In this document: positions 1-9,397 of the stretch, piece by piece
Numbering within the stretch: the stretch's first letter is position 1
Layout of the letters: every line of letters starts with the position of its first letter
Made by a program: the position numbers and the translations under genes
Assembly: GCF_002735695.1 (NCBI RefSeq)
Contig: NZ_PDZH01000042.1
Span: forward strand, 1 to 36,560
Source: Chitinimonas sp. BJB300
GTDB lineage: Bacteria > Pseudomonadota > Gammaproteobacteria > Burkholderiales > Chitinimonadaceae
Direction of reading: 5' to 3'
Length of the DNA stretch: 36,560 nucleotides
Notes under the pieces: generated by a model
Told to the model about the DNA's origin: nothing
Database searches by the model: none
The model's input: only the letters and a program-made list of their open reading frames with translations

Positions 1-117
1 GAATGCCTGAGCATCAAGACGCAGAAGAACCCATTCGCACTTTGCCGCAAGTTACTGATCAACGCCTCCCGCGCGGCTTATGATCAGTTACAGCTGCTTC
101 TCGCAGCTACTGCGTAA
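1..117 (+). CDS. 3' end of an unidentified gene cut by the window edge
   Basis: Frame 1 is open from the first base to a TAA at 115-117, giving 38 residues that end in AYDQLQLLLAATA. I do not recognise the family. A hairpin-prone stretch (CAGCTGC..GCAGCT, about 90-111) overlaps the end. It could be the tail of a real gene or chance reading-through; only the upstream sequence can decide. Confidence 0.25.
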   Translation, partial: ECLSIKTQKNPFALCRKLLINASRAAYDQLQLLLAATA

Positions 118-475
118 CATCAGTTAATTACACTCAATTGGTAATTCCAAACAGCATCTACCAAGCCTGACAAGAGGGAACATATTCCCCCATAGCAAGA
201 ATTGATGCCAAGTGAATAATATATCCGGAAACACAATGGAGACTGAAGTTATATAAATGACATTTAGCTATACGGATGGTTTTTGAACAATCCTACCAAA
301 AGTCAATTGGCATATGCTCGTCGTTCATTTGCATAGTGTTATGCGTAACATATGCATTCTTTATCTTAGTTGCATCCTTACTAAAAAGGGTGTGTTTTGT
401 TGCGACCAAAATATATGTCAAAAACATTTATAGGTTGTCAGTGTTAAGTATTGACTTTGTTTTTGGAGCTTAAAT
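118..475. other. AT-rich leader of pilY1, no convincing gene
   Basis: The stretch is clearly AT-richer than the rest of the window. A 65-codon reading frame (276-473) with two hydrophobic runs ends 2 bp before pilY1, but it has no recognisable ribosome-binding site and no family resemblance, so I do not call it. Just before pilY1 a good Shine-Dalgarno (TTTTGGAGC, GGAG 7 nt from the ATG) fixes the pilY1 start. No minor pilin genes (pilV/W/X, fimT), which commonly precede pilY1, are present. Confidence 0.5.
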
Positions 476-3400
476 ATGCAAGTGCAGTACCGTAGGAAAG
501 AAGTTGCCAAAAATGTATTTTTGGCACTCGCCGTTAGCCCATTGATGGCATTTGGGGATGAACCTTATCCATCTAATCCACCCATATTAAGTTCTGGGGT
601 TACGCCTAATATTATGTTGTTTGTGGATACCTCCACAAGTATGAGCGCATACATGGAGAAAGGGTACTGTAGGCCATATGATCCCAATAGACCAGTTGAA
701 CCTGATAACCCTAGGGCTACTCAAGAACCTAACCCTCCATATCCAGAATGTACTAACAATGGAAGTATTGGTATTGCAAGACGCGTGCTATCCAATTTAG
801 TCCGCGAAGGAAATAATAAAAATTTAAATTGGGGGCTGTTTACATTTGATAACGTGGATGTGAATCGAACTGGAGCAGGCATATTACAGTCGCCAATAAA
901 AAATAGATTAACTAAAACAGAATTTGATGAGCTTCTACAAGTAATCGATGGCTTATATCCGGATAACAGCACCCCGCTTGCCGCATCTACTTACGAGCTA
1001 TCCCGTTACTGGCGGGGGATGGAAACCGCTTATAACAAAAGAGATAAAAAAGATAAGATACTCACCTACGAGTCCCCCATTAAATATCGCTGCCAAAAGA
1101 ATTATCAAATAATTATCTCTGATGGTGCACCAAGCATCGAAACCAACTTACAAAAAGCAGCTGAAGAAGAAGCACTAAAAAACTATGGGATAGAGAAAGG
1201 AAAATCTGACGATAACAACTTTCTCCGTCTTACCAAATTTATGTACCAACAGGACATGAAAAATACTACTGAATTAGATGCTGAGGGGAAATCTTTCAAT
1301 GATAAAGATTTTGGCATCCAAAATGTCACATCGTATGTTGTTGGATTTAAACATGGCTCAACACTATTGAGAAATGCGGCAGAGCAAGCTGGGGGTAAGT
1401 ACTATTATATTAAGGAAGGTTCAGACAAGGAAAATGAAGAGCAACTCGCAGAAACTCTTTCTAACGCCGTTGCGAGCATTATCGACCAGAATTCGAATGC
1501 TGGTGGTTTAGCCGTAGAGACCGTTGCCAAAACAGATAACAATTTTATTTATCAACCTGGGTTTAATTCAAAAGGTTGGTATGGAGAATTGAAACGGTAT
1601 TCATTTAAAAATGGTGTAATTGATAAAGATTCTGTACAAGAAGCCGGTGCTGCTTTAACAAAGCAAACCTCAAGAAGAATTTATTCTGCAACGGATCAAG
1701 GCAAGTTTACTCAATTTGCGTTTACCGAAGGCAACCTGGGCAAAATGACTACAGGTCAACAAACTGCACTAGGAATTGATAACACCGACCAGAAAAATAC
1801 GATTAGTTTTCTTAGGGGCCACCCAGTAGCAGGCCAGCGTGTACGCTCTACTCATCTTGGAGATTTTATCGATACCAAACCGGTTTTTGTAGGCAAACCA
1901 GCAGGGCAGTCGCTAGATTCTACCTACGCAGAATTTACAAATATTCATTCAAGTCGCAGCATGGTTTTTATAGGTGCCAACGATGGCATGATGCACGGTT
2001 TTGACACCTCCACGCCAGATCCCAAAAAACCACCTAGCATGGATGAAGTTGTTGCTTACATTCCCTCTGTTGTGTACCCCAAGCTGAAACCACTGACGAA
2101 TCCAGATTATGGCAAGGGGAACAACCCTCATGTGTATCATGTTAGTGGACCCGCAATAACACAGGACATTAAAGTCAATGGACGATGGAAAACAATCCTG
2201 GTTAGTGGATTAGGGCAAGGTGGTAAAGGTTATTTTGCATTGGATGTGACAAGTCAGGACAATTTTACCAACCCTGAAAGTACGGTACGCTGGGAATGGA
2301 ACAAATCCAATGACGCTGATGTTGGATATACATTTGGCACACCCTTCATTTATAGCGTAAGAACAGGGTCGGACAGTTTTACCCCTGTCGTAGTGTTAGC
2401 GAATGGCTATGAAAATAACTTTGATTCTTCAGCCAAAGTTAAGAAGGAAAATTCATCCGCTTTATACATACTAAATGCCGACTCTGGCGATTTGATCAGA
2501 AAGATAGAAGTAAAAGAAGCTGACGGTAGGAAAAGTACAGGATTATCCTCACCTAGGGGATTAGACGCTGATTTTGATGGTGTGCTTGATTACGTATACG
2601 CAGGGGACGAAAATGGCACCATGTGGCGATTTGACCTAACAAGTGGTGTATCTTCAGCATCTGTGAAACCAATATTTCAAACTCCCAAACACGAACCAAT
2701 AATTCAGGCACCTCGAATATTGCCTGTAAGAGGCAATGCAAGTACCAAAAATTTCTTACGGGAAAATGACAAAGGATTTAAAGGTTACCTTGTTCTCTTT
2801 GGTACCGGTAGGCTACTGACGAATCATGATAGACAAGATAGCACCCCGCATTATTTCTTTGGTGTATTAGATGACTTAAAAGATGATTTAGTAAAGATAG
2901 GCGATCTAACAAAACAAGTGCTCATTTCAAACGGTAGCTATCGCGCCGTTTCAGACAACCCTATTGATTTGGAAGCTGACCCCTCAACTTCAAAGGGGTG
3001 GTATACTCAATTCGAAAATTACGAAAGACTTGTTTCTGAACCACAACTGCATGGTCGCCGAATTATGTTTGGCACAGGTATCCCTCAGTCGGATGATAAG
3101 AAAACTCCAAAAAAAGAAACCTGCTCCTCCCCTAACAAAGGTTGGATTATGGCGTTGGATGCATTAACAGGTTCCACTGTTCGGAATAAGCGCAAAACTA
3201 AATATGGATTTTTAGACCTAAATAATAATGGCAAGTCGGATGTTGGCGATAAATTGAAATTCGGGAATGATGAATTTTTCCCTAGTGGATATTTATTGAA
3301 TGGCATCCCAAGAGATATTCTGTTTGTCCCCGAAAAAGCATCAATTATGTCTTTAGGCTCAAGTTCTACTCATAAGCAGAGAACTGCGAGAGGTAATAGT

Positions 3401-3646
3401 AAAGAAAACAATTGGCACAGGAATGATGTTGCTTTTTCCAGAAATGGCGGCGTTGATTTCGACACGAATGCTGGGGGAGATAGTAGCGGAGGGGACGGAT
3501 CTGAGTGTCGTTCGAACAATTCTACAAAAGGAACAATTCTCACCAACCCCCAAGGTACAACATCAGGTGATCAAAAAGAGGCAAATCCAGTTCCAGGCTG
3601 CGGCGTCCGTCTTGAGCGCGTCACTTGGCGTGAGCTGGTGAATTAA
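476..3646 (+). CDS. pilY1: PilY1-like type IV pilus tip adhesin / assembly factor
   Basis: This 1056-residue protein has a basic, hydrophobic N-terminus (about residues 1-27, a Sec signal ending near MAFG). A von Willebrand A domain follows: the MIDAS motif DTSTS starts at D51, with STPLAAS and IIISDGAPS further on. The C-terminal half is the PilY1 beta-propeller with its hallmarks GANDGMMHGFDT and a calcium loop DADFDGVLD at about D697-D705. A second EF-hand-like loop DLNNNGKSD lies at about 914-922. In PilY1 proteins the calcium site controls pilus extension and retraction, and the vWA part is linked to adhesion and surface sensing. The gene stands alone, without neighbouring minor pilins. 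Its base composition is AT-rich: line 1141-1200 has 22 G/C of 60, against 43 of 60 in line 4741-4800 of pyrC'. That suggests separate acquisition. The start has a strong GGAG site, and a terminator follows the stop. Confidence 0.9.
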   Translation: MQVQYRRKEVAKNVFLALAVSPLMAFGDEPYPSNPPILSSGVTPNIMLFVDTSTSMSAYMEKGYCRPYDPNRPVEPDNPRATQEPNPPYPECTNNGSIGIARRVLSNLVREGNNKNLNWGLFTFDNVDVNRTGAGILQSPIKNRLTKTEFDELLQVIDGLYPDNSTPLAASTYELSRYWRGMETAYNKRDKKDKILTYESPIKYRCQKNYQIIISDGAPSIETNLQKAAEEEALKNYGIEKGKSDDNNFLRLTKFMYQQDMKNTTELDAEGKSFNDKDFGIQNVTSYVVGFKHGSTLLRNAAEQAGGKYYYIKEGSDKENEEQLAETLSNAVASIIDQNSNAGGLAVETVAKTDNNFIYQPGFNSKGWYGELKRYSFKNGVIDKDSVQEAGAALTKQTSRRIYSATDQGKFTQFAFTEGNLGKMTTGQQTALGIDNTDQKNTISFLRGHPVAGQRVRSTHLGDFIDTKPVFVGKPAGQSLDSTYAEFTNIHSSRSMVFIGANDGMMHGFDTSTPDPKKPPSMDEVVAYIPSVVYPKLKPLTNPDYGKGNNPHVYHVSGPAITQDIKVNGRWKTILVSGLGQGGKGYFALDVTSQDNFTNPESTVRWEWNKSNDADVGYTFGTPFIYSVRTGSDSFTPVVVLANGYENNFDSSAKVKKENSSALYILNADSGDLIRKIEVKEADGRKSTGLSSPRGLDADFDGVLDYVYAGDENGTMWRFDLTSGVSSASVKPIFQTPKHEPIIQAPRILPVRGNASTKNFLRENDKGFKGYLVLFGTGRLLTNHDRQDSTPHYFFGVLDDLKDDLVKIGDLTKQVLISNGSYRAVSDNPIDLEADPSTSKGWYTQFENYERLVSEPQLHGRRIMFGTGIPQSDDKKTPKKETCSSPNKGWIMALDALTGSTVRNKRKTKYGFLDLNNNGKSDVGDKLKFGNDEFFPSGYLLNGIPRDILFVPEKASIMSLGSSSTHKQRTARGNSKENNWHRNDVAFSRNGGVDFDTNAGGDSSGGDGSECRSNNSTKGTILTNPQGTTSGDQKEANPVPGCGVRLERVTWRELVN

Positions 3647-3697
3647 TTGTAATCACTGGGTTTGTAACTCGAAAACTAATCGGGCAATTAAAAAAAT

Positions 3698-3720
3698 AAC
3701 GCCGACCTACAGTCGGCGTT
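3698..3720. terminator. bidirectional intrinsic terminator
   Basis: A perfect 9-bp stem AACGCCGAC/GTCGGCGTT has loop CTACA. It is flanked by an A-run on the left and a T-run on the right that extend the pairing. It can end pilY1 (rightward) and the acyl-CoA-binding protein gene (leftward). Confidence 0.9.
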
Positions 3721-3741
3721 ATTTTTTTACTTCTTCAAGAC

Positions 3742-4005
3742 CTACTCTTTAGCTTTCAACGCTTCTACCAAGTCGATGTATTTTTGCTTGGCAGCAGCAC
3801 CATCAGTACCGCTTAATTCGGCCCAGGCGTTGTACTTGGCACCGGCGACAAAGTCGAACATGGAAGGTTTGTCACCCTTCACATCGCCTTCGCTGGCTTG
3901 CTTGTACAAGGCATATAACTTGAGCTTGACCGAGTTATCCGGGGCTTCAGATAGCTTGGTGACATCTTCTGCGGCTTGCTTGAATAGGGTATCGATATCA
4001 GACAT
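3742..4005 (-). CDS. acyl-CoA-binding protein
   Basis: The protein has 87 residues, the normal length of the ACBP family. The typical four-helix pattern is visible: LFKQAAEDV, then LKLYALYKQASEGDV, KPSMFDFVAGAKYNAW and a C-terminal helix KQKYIDLVEALKAK. The conserved YxxYKQ and K..W acyl-CoA contacts are present. It binds long-chain acyl-CoA esters in the cytosol. A GAGGA site lies 6 nt before the ATG. It sits downstream of pyrC' on the same strand with a 63-bp gap, so it may share its transcript. The shared terminator at 3698-3720 ends it. Confidence 0.93.
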   Translation of the reverse strand: MSDIDTLFKQAAEDVTKLSEAPDNSVKLKLYALYKQASEGDVKGDKPSMFDFVAGAKYNAWAELSGTDGAAAKQKYIDLVEALKAKE

Positions 4006-4068
4006 GGGCGTGTTCCTCGCAAATCAGGTGGGATCGTTGTAGCTAGGGTCGATGACTTGGCGTGAGAC

Positions 4069-5355
4069 TCACGCTGCGCCAGGTTCGGTGTAGGCGATAT
4101 GGCCGCCGACCAAGGTATACTGGACTCTACCACGCAATTCCACGCCCACAAACGGCGTATGCTTCCCATTGCTGATGAGCGTTTCCGCCGCGACACGCCA
4201 TGTTGCATGCGCGTCGAAAATACACAGGTCGGCAGGTGCGCCTACCTTGATCTGTCCCGCCTCCAACCCCAACAACATGGCTGGGGCACTGGTGATCTTG
4301 GCCAAAGCAATCGGCAACGCTATCTGCTTTTGTTCTGCCCATGCCAGCACCAGCGGCAATAAGATTTCCAACCCTGTCGCGCCAGCAGCGGCTTCGCCAA
4401 AAGGTAGAAGTTTGTCGTCGTTACCTACCGGCGTATGGTCGGAACAAATCGCAGTGATGGTGCCATCGAGCAAGCCTTGTTGAATAGCATCGCGGTCCCG
4501 TACGCTACGCAACGGCGGGGAAAGGCGCATATTGCTGTCGAAATAGCCAATATCGGTGTCCGCCAGATGGACATGATTGATGCTGACATCACACGTGAGC
4601 TTAAGCCCGTCAGCACGGGCAGCAGCAATCATCGCCACGCCTTCCTGGGTAGAAATCCGCTCCAAATGCACGCAAGCCCCACTGTCGCGCATCAAAATTA
4701 CAATAGTGGCGATTGCCACGGTCTCAGCCACCGCAGGGACCGCCGGCAAACCCAGCCGGGTTGCGACTTGCCCGTCATGCGCCACGCCACCTGCCGCCAA
4801 ACACACATCCTGTGGACGCAGGCGCAAGGCAATGCCATACGTGGCGGCATATTGCATGGCGCGGTAAAGCACACGGGTATCGGCCAGCGGCGCATCCGCT
4901 TGGCTGAAGGCCACACAACCAGCTTCTCGTAGCTTGGCAAACTCGGTCAGTTCAGTGCCTTCCAGGCTACGTGTCAGCGCGCCTAGGGGTAGCACACGGG
5001 CCAAGCCCAGCGCCTCCGTCTTTTGGCGCAGCATCTGTACCAAACTCGGTTGGTCCAACGCTGGCTTAGTATCGGGCATGGCGCACAGGGTAGTCACACC
5101 CCCTGCCACGGCAGCTTTCAATTCCGACTGCAATTTGTTCTTATGCTCGCCGCCGGGCTCACCCAGGCGTGCAGCCAGATCGACCAATCCAGGCATGACC
5201 GTCAGGCCCTTGGCATCCAGCGTTATCTCCTCCTTAAATCCGGCAGGCGCAGCACCTATAGCCACAATCCGGCCTTGATCCAGGTAAAGATCGGTAACGC
5301 TATCGAAGCCGCTGGCCGGGTCGATGACACGACCGTTCTGGATAAGCATGTTCAT
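4069..5355 (-). CDS. pyrC': dihydroorotase-like PyrC', probably catalytically dead partner of PyrB
   Basis: The 428-residue protein belongs to the amidohydrolase/dihydroorotase family: an N-terminal [11 protein letters not shown] strand, [20 protein letters not shown] and a C-terminal ADLCIFD..W stretch. In active enzymes the first metal motif reads DxHxHxREPG. Here both histidine positions are replaced (A61, R63), and the family HAED region reads RPQD. The metal centre is therefore very likely lost. Inactive PyrC' proteins are known from pseudomonads, where they hold aspartate carbamoyltransferase in a dodecamer, and the tight coupling here fits: its ATG overlaps the pyrB TGA by 4 bp (ATGA). 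A true dihydroorotase should be encoded elsewhere. An additional activity on another substrate cannot be excluded. Confidence 0.9.
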   Translation of the reverse strand: MNMLIQNGRVIDPASGFDSVTDLYLDQGRIVAIGAAPAGFKEEITLDAKGLTVMPGLVDLAARLGEPGGEHKNKLQSELKAAVAGGVTTLCAMPDTKPALDQPSLVQMLRQKTEALGLARVLPLGALTRSLEGTELTEFAKLREAGCVAFSQADAPLADTRVLYRAMQYAATYGIALRLRPQDVCLAAGGVAHDGQVATRLGLPAVPAVAETVAIATIVILMRDSGACVHLERISTQEGVAMIAAARADGLKLTCDVSINHVHLADTDIGYFDSNMRLSPPLRSVRDRDAIQQGLLDGTITAICSDHTPVGNDDKLLPFGEAAAGATGLEILLPLVLAWAEQKQIALPIALAKITSAPAMLLGLEAGQIKVGAPADLCIFDAHATWRVAAETLISNGKHTPFVGVELRGRVQYTLVGGHIAYTEPGAA

Positions 5356-6305
5356 AAGCGGGCCTCCGACAGAATGCTCATCACGGCCATGCGCACTGCA
5401 ATGCCAAATGTCACTTGATCCAAAATCACTGACTGTGCGCCATCCGCGACGGCAGAGTCGATTTCTACACCACGGTTCATCGGCCCCGGGTGCATCACGA
5501 TGGCATCTGGTTTGGCCAAGGCCAACTTCTCCTTCGATAGTCCGTAGAATTGGTTGAACTCATTAGCGCTGGGTAACAGCGCCCCATTCATGCGTTCATT
5601 CTGCAAGCGCAAAGCAATCACCACATCTACCCCTTTAAGACCTTCATTAAGGTCATGGAACACCTGTACGCCAAGTTGTTCCACATCACGCGGCAAGAGC
5701 GTCTTGGGGCCAATAACCCTTACCTCCGGGCAGCCCAGCGTTGTCAGGGCATGTATCTGTGAACGCGCCACACGGCTATGCAGAATGTCGCCAACAATTG
5801 CTACGGTGAGATTCTGAAAGTCGCCTTTGAAATGGCGAATCGTATACATGTCCAAAAGAGCCTGGGTTGGATGAGCATGGCGACCATCTCCCGCATTGAC
5901 AACCGCCACACCGGGTTTCACATGCTTGGCAATCAGGAAAGGCGCACCCGACTCGGCATGGCGCACGACGAACATATCCGCACCCATCGCTTCCAGATTG
6001 TGGATAGTGTCGAGCAGCGTCTCGCCCTTGGCAGTCGAGCTAGCTTGAATATTCAAACTGTGCACATCAGCTGACAGGCGTTTCTGGGCAATCTCAAAAG
6101 TGGTACGGGTACGGGTCGAATTCTCGAAGAACAGATTGAATACGCTTTTACCGGCAAGGTCGGCGTGCTTCTTTTCGCCCGCTTCGCCGGCAGCTACGTA
6201 GCCTGCAGCTTTATCAAGAATCTGGCGCAAGATGCGCGCGGGCAGGCCTTCAGTGCTGAGCAGATGAATCAGCTCACCATGTTGATTCAATTGGGGGTTG
6301 TACAT
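5352..6305 (-). CDS. pyrB: aspartate carbamoyltransferase catalytic subunit
   Basis: This enzyme makes N-carbamoylaspartate from carbamoyl phosphate and aspartate, the first committed step of pyrimidine synthesis. The carbamoyl-phosphate loop [12 protein letters not shown] is intact, followed by [20 protein letters not shown] and [13 protein letters not shown] chose the ATG at 6305, giving [17 protein letters not shown] and 317 residues, a normal length. The frame stays open to 6401, but the extra 32 residues look non-conserved. A weak GAAAGG lies upstream. The stop overlaps the pyrC' start (ATGA), indicating translational coupling and stoichiometric production of the two proteins. Confidence 0.96.
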   Translation of the reverse strand: MYNPQLNQHGELIHLLSTEGLPARILRQILDKAAGYVAAGEAGEKKHADLAGKSVFNLFFENSTRTRTTFEIAQKRLSADVHSLNIQASSTAKGETLLDTIHNLEAMGADMFVVRHAESGAPFLIAKHVKPGVAVVNAGDGRHAHPTQALLDMYTIRHFKGDFQNLTVAIVGDILHSRVARSQIHALTTLGCPEVRVIGPKTLLPRDVEQLGVQVFHDLNEGLKGVDVVIALRLQNERMNGALLPSANEFNQFYGLSKEKLALAKPDAIVMHPGPMNRGVEIDSAVADGAQSVILDQVTFGIAVRMAVMSILSEARL

Positions 6306-6432
6306 CCGGCGCTGCCTTTCACTCGATTTTGCCTGCGTTGTGGTTGGTACTTCAAAACCGCCAACAACCGCTTGGCCATCACTTATTTCATCATTTCCCA
6401 AAATGCCGTACGTGACACAGCTGCATCAGCCT

Positions 6433-6864
6433 CTAGTCACAAACCTGCCCACCAGTTGTGGGTAACTGCCATCTACCCAATTCCTGTTGGGTTAATACCC
6501 GCCCTACCCACACGACACAACGACGCGCGCCAACACAATATCCAAGCTCCTTCAACGCCCTTGCTTCAATTTGGGTAATGTCGCCTTCCAATCTATCCAG
6601 CGGATGCATCAATACTGAGGTGTAACCCAAGAACGGTCGGCCAAGCTGAGCCAGCGATTCACTCAATACACGCTGGGCATGCGTAAAGTTTGCCAACATA
6701 GTACGTGGATGGCCAAACGCACTGGCTCCCTCATCTGACAGCTTCACTTCCAAACACTTGCCGGTTTCTACTTCTTGCAAATGCAACTGTGTCTTATCGA
6801 TACGCACATAGACTGTCTTTCCCAAACGGCCCCAGACATGGCGAAACACAAAATCAATCATCAA
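6433..6864 (-). CDS. small MreB/actin-like protein of unknown function
   Basis: The 143-residue protein has no signal peptide or membrane segment. The N-terminus (KTVYVRIDKTQLHLQEVETG) and a later stretch (HPRTMLANF..AQRVL, then VLMHPLDRLEGDITQIEAR, then ALKELGYCVGARRCVVWVG) resemble the first third of MreB: TLIYVKG, VTEKML, VLVCVPVGATQVERRAI, GAREVFLIEEP. The phosphate-binding DLGTANT motif is absent and the rest of the actin fold is missing, so it is unlikely to bind nucleotide as MreB does. It lies between ruvX (11 bp away) and pyrB, the position held by pyrR in pseudomonads, but has no PRPP-binding motif. Coding status is well supported by context; the family assignment is a by-eye inference. 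Confidence 0.75.
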   Translation of the reverse strand: MMIDFVFRHVWGRLGKTVYVRIDKTQLHLQEVETGKCLEVKLSDEGASAFGHPRTMLANFTHAQRVLSESLAQLGRPFLGYTSVLMHPLDRLEGDITQIEARALKELGYCVGARRCVVWVGRVLTQQELGRWQLPTTGGQVCD

Positions 6865-6875
6865 GGGTTAGCTTT

Positions 6876-7289
6876 CTATCGGCCATCAAACCAAGCCTGC
6901 AAAATCTGCATCGCAGCCACTTGGTCAATCGCCTGCTTACGCTTTTTGCCGAAGGTTTGCGTTTCGCTAAGCATGCCTTCGGCTTCCGCCGAAGTCAGGC
7001 GCTCGTCCACCAAGGCGACAGGCAGATTGAATCGGCCATGCAATCGATTGGAAAAAGTGCGGGAGAGGCGAGAAAGTTCGTGCTCGGTACCATCCAAGTG
7101 GCTTGGCAAACCGACCACAAGCTGAGTGGGTTGCCATTCAGCAATCAATTTACCGATAGCGGCGAATTTCTCGTCATTGTTGTTGCCTGTGACCGTAGCA
7201 AGCGGCGTGGCAATACCTAGTTCCATGCTGCCGCCGGCCACACCGATGCGGACTTCGCCGAAGTCAAAAGCAATGACATAACCACTCAT
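6876..7289 (-). CDS. ruvX: RuvX/YqgF Holliday-junction resolvase-like nuclease
   Basis: The protein has 137 residues from the ATG at 7289 ([18 protein letters not shown]). The longer open frame to 7391 overlaps yqgE and is not used. The RNase H-like fold is visible: the first acidic motif DFGEVRIG, then [14 protein letters not shown], the DERLTSAEA motif and a final [10 protein letters not shown] helix with its acidic position altered to AAMQ. YqgF proteins act in resolving recombination intermediates and in 16S pre-rRNA 5' end processing. The gene follows yqgE with a 4-bp gap, a pairing conserved across proteobacteria. Confidence 0.93.
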   Translation of the reverse strand: MSGYVIAFDFGEVRIGVAGGSMELGIATPLATVTGNNNDEKFAAIGKLIAEWQPTQLVVGLPSHLDGTEHELSRLSRTFSNRLHGRFNLPVALVDERLTSAEAEGMLSETQTFGKKRKQAIDQVAAMQILQAWFDGR

Positions 7290-7293
7290 GATT

Positions 7294-7854
7294 TCAGGCG
7301 TGTCCTGCTGTATCGGACAGCATGGCCATATCGATACCCAACAGCTTGAGCGCGGCTTCATAACGCTGCTCGGCCGGCAAACCAAACACAACTTCGATAT
7401 CGGCTTCTACCGTCAACCAAGCATTTTGGGCCAACTCGCCCTCCAACTGGCCGGCTTCCCAGCCCGCATAGCCAAGTGTGACAAAAAGACGTTCGGGCCC
7501 AGCACCACTGCCCACCGCCAAGAGCACATCCTTGGAAGTAGTGAGACCCAGATCATCTTCTACCGACATCGTGGACTGCCAGTTACCCAGCGGTTGGTGC
7601 AATACAAAACCGCGGTCGGTCTGCACCGGGCCACCGAAATAGACTTGCTGCTCGGCGACATCATCGCGCTGCAGTTCGATATCAACTTGTTCAAACAACG
7701 TACGGATATCCATGCCAATGGGACGGTTAACAATAACGCCCATTGCACCTTCGGCATTGTGATCACAAACGAAGACGAGCGCCTTCGCAAAAATAGGGTC
7801 CGCCATGGCGGGCATGGCAATCAGGAATTGACGACTGAGATTTATAGCTTCCAT
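7294..7854 (-). CDS. yqgE: YqgE/UPF0301 family protein
   Basis: The protein has 186 residues, the usual family length, and opens with [28 protein letters not shown]. Other hallmarks are [28 protein letters not shown] and a late [19 protein letters not shown]. The biochemical role is unknown; the family is nearly always next to ruvX, as here. The intergenic strip to the divergent photolyase gene (7855-7951) must hold the promoters for both directions. Confidence 0.95.
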   Translation of the reverse strand: MEAINLSRQFLIAMPAMADPIFAKALVFVCDHNAEGAMGVIVNRPIGMDIRTLFEQVDIELQRDDVAEQQVYFGGPVQTDRGFVLHQPLGNWQSTMSVEDDLGLTTSKDVLLAVGSGAGPERLFVTLGYAGWEAGQLEGELAQNAWLTVEADIEVVFGLPAEQRYEAALKLLGIDMAMLSDTAGHA

Positions 7855-7951
7855 GATTTGAATTATCGCACATGACTTTGCAACTTGCCGCGCTAGGCTG
7901 CCCTGGCTGAATATAAGCGGCTATGCTGGCCCGCCCCATACAAGCGAATAA

Positions 7952-9376
7952 ATGAACATGCCCCTCTATTCCACCGCCTTGGTATGGCTACGCCGCGATT
8001 TGCGCCTGCATGACCACGCCGCTCTTTACTATGCGCTAAAGCGGGCTCAGCAGGTCATTCCTGTGTTTGTGTTTGATCGCAGCATTCTTGATGCGCTACC
8101 GCGTGCCGATCGACGTGTGGAATTCATCTGGGAAACCGTGGCTGCCCTAAAAGCCGAATTACAGGCTCAAGGAAGCGACTTGGTTGTACGGCATGCCGTA
8201 GCGGAGTACGAGCTACCGCGCCTGGCGCAAGAGCTGGGCGCAGAGGCCGTATTTACCAACCACGACTATGAACCGGCTGCCATCATCCGTGACGCTCACG
8301 TTGCCGCCGCACTGGCCGCCCTGAATATCGCCTTTCATACCAGCAAGGATCAGGTGATTTTCGAGCGCGATGAGATTCTCACCCAAGCCGGCAGTTTCTT
8401 TTCGGTATTCACGCCGTACAAAAATGCTTGGCTGAAGAAGCTTGATTCCTTTTACTTGCAAGCCTATCCGGTAGCCCGCTACCGCCATCGGCTAGCACCA
8501 AGCGTTGCAGAAAGGATGCCAAGTCTGACAGAGCTGGGCTTTGAGCGAACCAATCTGCACGAGATTGGCATTCAGACCGGCCCGACGGGTGCTGAAGCGC
8601 TATTTGCAGATTTTCAGAACCGCATCGACCGATACAAGGATGCCCGCGACTTCCCTGGCGTGAAAGGCGTTTCTTACCTCAGCGTGCATCTGCGTTTCGG
8701 CACCGTGTCAATCCGCCAGTTGGCTGCCTATGCGTGGCACCGCGGCACAGCTGGCAGCATGAGTTGGCTCAACGAGCTTATCTGGCGAGACTTCTACCAC
8801 CAGATACTTTGGCATCGGCCAGATTCGGCAAGCCAATCCTTCAAGCCCATCTATATCGACTTACCCTTCCCGAACGACCCAGCACTGTTTACTGCTTGGT
8901 GCGAAGGCCGTACTGGTTATCCTATCGTCGATGCAGCCATGCGGCAGCTCAACCGGACCGGGTTCATGCACAATCGCTTGCGCATGATTGCGGCCAGTTT
9001 TCTCGTGAAAGATCTACTCGTAGACTGGCGCTGGGGCGAAGCCTATTTCGCCGAAAAACTCATTGACTTCGACTTGGCCGCCAATAATGGCGGCTGGCAA
9101 TGGGCAGCCAGTACCGGTTGCGATGCACAGCCCTATTTTCGTATTTTCAATCCGATCACCCAGTCCGAAAAATTCGACCCCGAAGCCAAATTCATTCGGC
9201 GCTACGTACCCGAGTTGTCTGCGCTTCCCATAGATGACATCCATGCCCCCTGGCTAGCCAAGCCAATGATATTGGCGGGGGCGGGGCTGCGACTTGATAT
9301 TGATTACCCCATGCCTATCGTTGATCACGCCGAGCAACGACAAAAGGCATTGGCCTTGTTCAAGCGTACTGCCTAA
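7952..9376 (+). CDS. phrB: deoxyribodipyrimidine photolyase (class I CPD type)
   Basis: The 474-residue photolyase/cryptochrome protein repairs cyclobutane pyrimidine dimers with blue light. The N-terminal antenna-binding Rossmann domain begins LVWLRRDLRLHDHAAL. The C-terminal FAD domain carries the class I signatures WLNELIWRDFYHQIL and MHNRLRMIAASFLVKDLL. They are followed by DFDLAANNGGWQWAAS and TGCDAQPYFRIFNP. The usual residue in TGTDAQP is Cys here. The start could be the first ATG or the one two codons later; neither has a strong ribosome-binding site. It stands alone, convergent with the lysophospholipase-like gene. Confidence 0.96.
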   Translation: MNMPLYSTALVWLRRDLRLHDHAALYYALKRAQQVIPVFVFDRSILDALPRADRRVEFIWETVAALKAELQAQGSDLVVRHAVAEYELPRLAQELGAEAVFTNHDYEPAAIIRDAHVAAALAALNIAFHTSKDQVIFERDEILTQAGSFFSVFTPYKNAWLKKLDSFYLQAYPVARYRHRLAPSVAERMPSLTELGFERTNLHEIGIQTGPTGAEALFADFQNRIDRYKDARDFPGVKGVSYLSVHLRFGTVSIRQLAAYAWHRGTAGSMSWLNELIWRDFYHQILWHRPDSASQSFKPIYIDLPFPNDPALFTAWCEGRTGYPIVDAAMRQLNRTGFMHNRLRMIAASFLVKDLLVDWRWGEAYFAEKLIDFDLAANNGGWQWAASTGCDAQPYFRIFNPITQSEKFDPEAKFIRRYVPELSALPIDDIHAPWLAKPMILAGAGLRLDIDYPMPIVDHAEQRQKALALFKRTA

Positions 9377-9397
9377 TGTCGTTACTTCCTGGCCGTT

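Noticed and set aside
276-473. 65-residue ORF directly before pilY1
   Set aside because: AT-rich, hydrophobic, no ribosome-binding site and no family resemblance; likely chance reading in the pilY1 leader.
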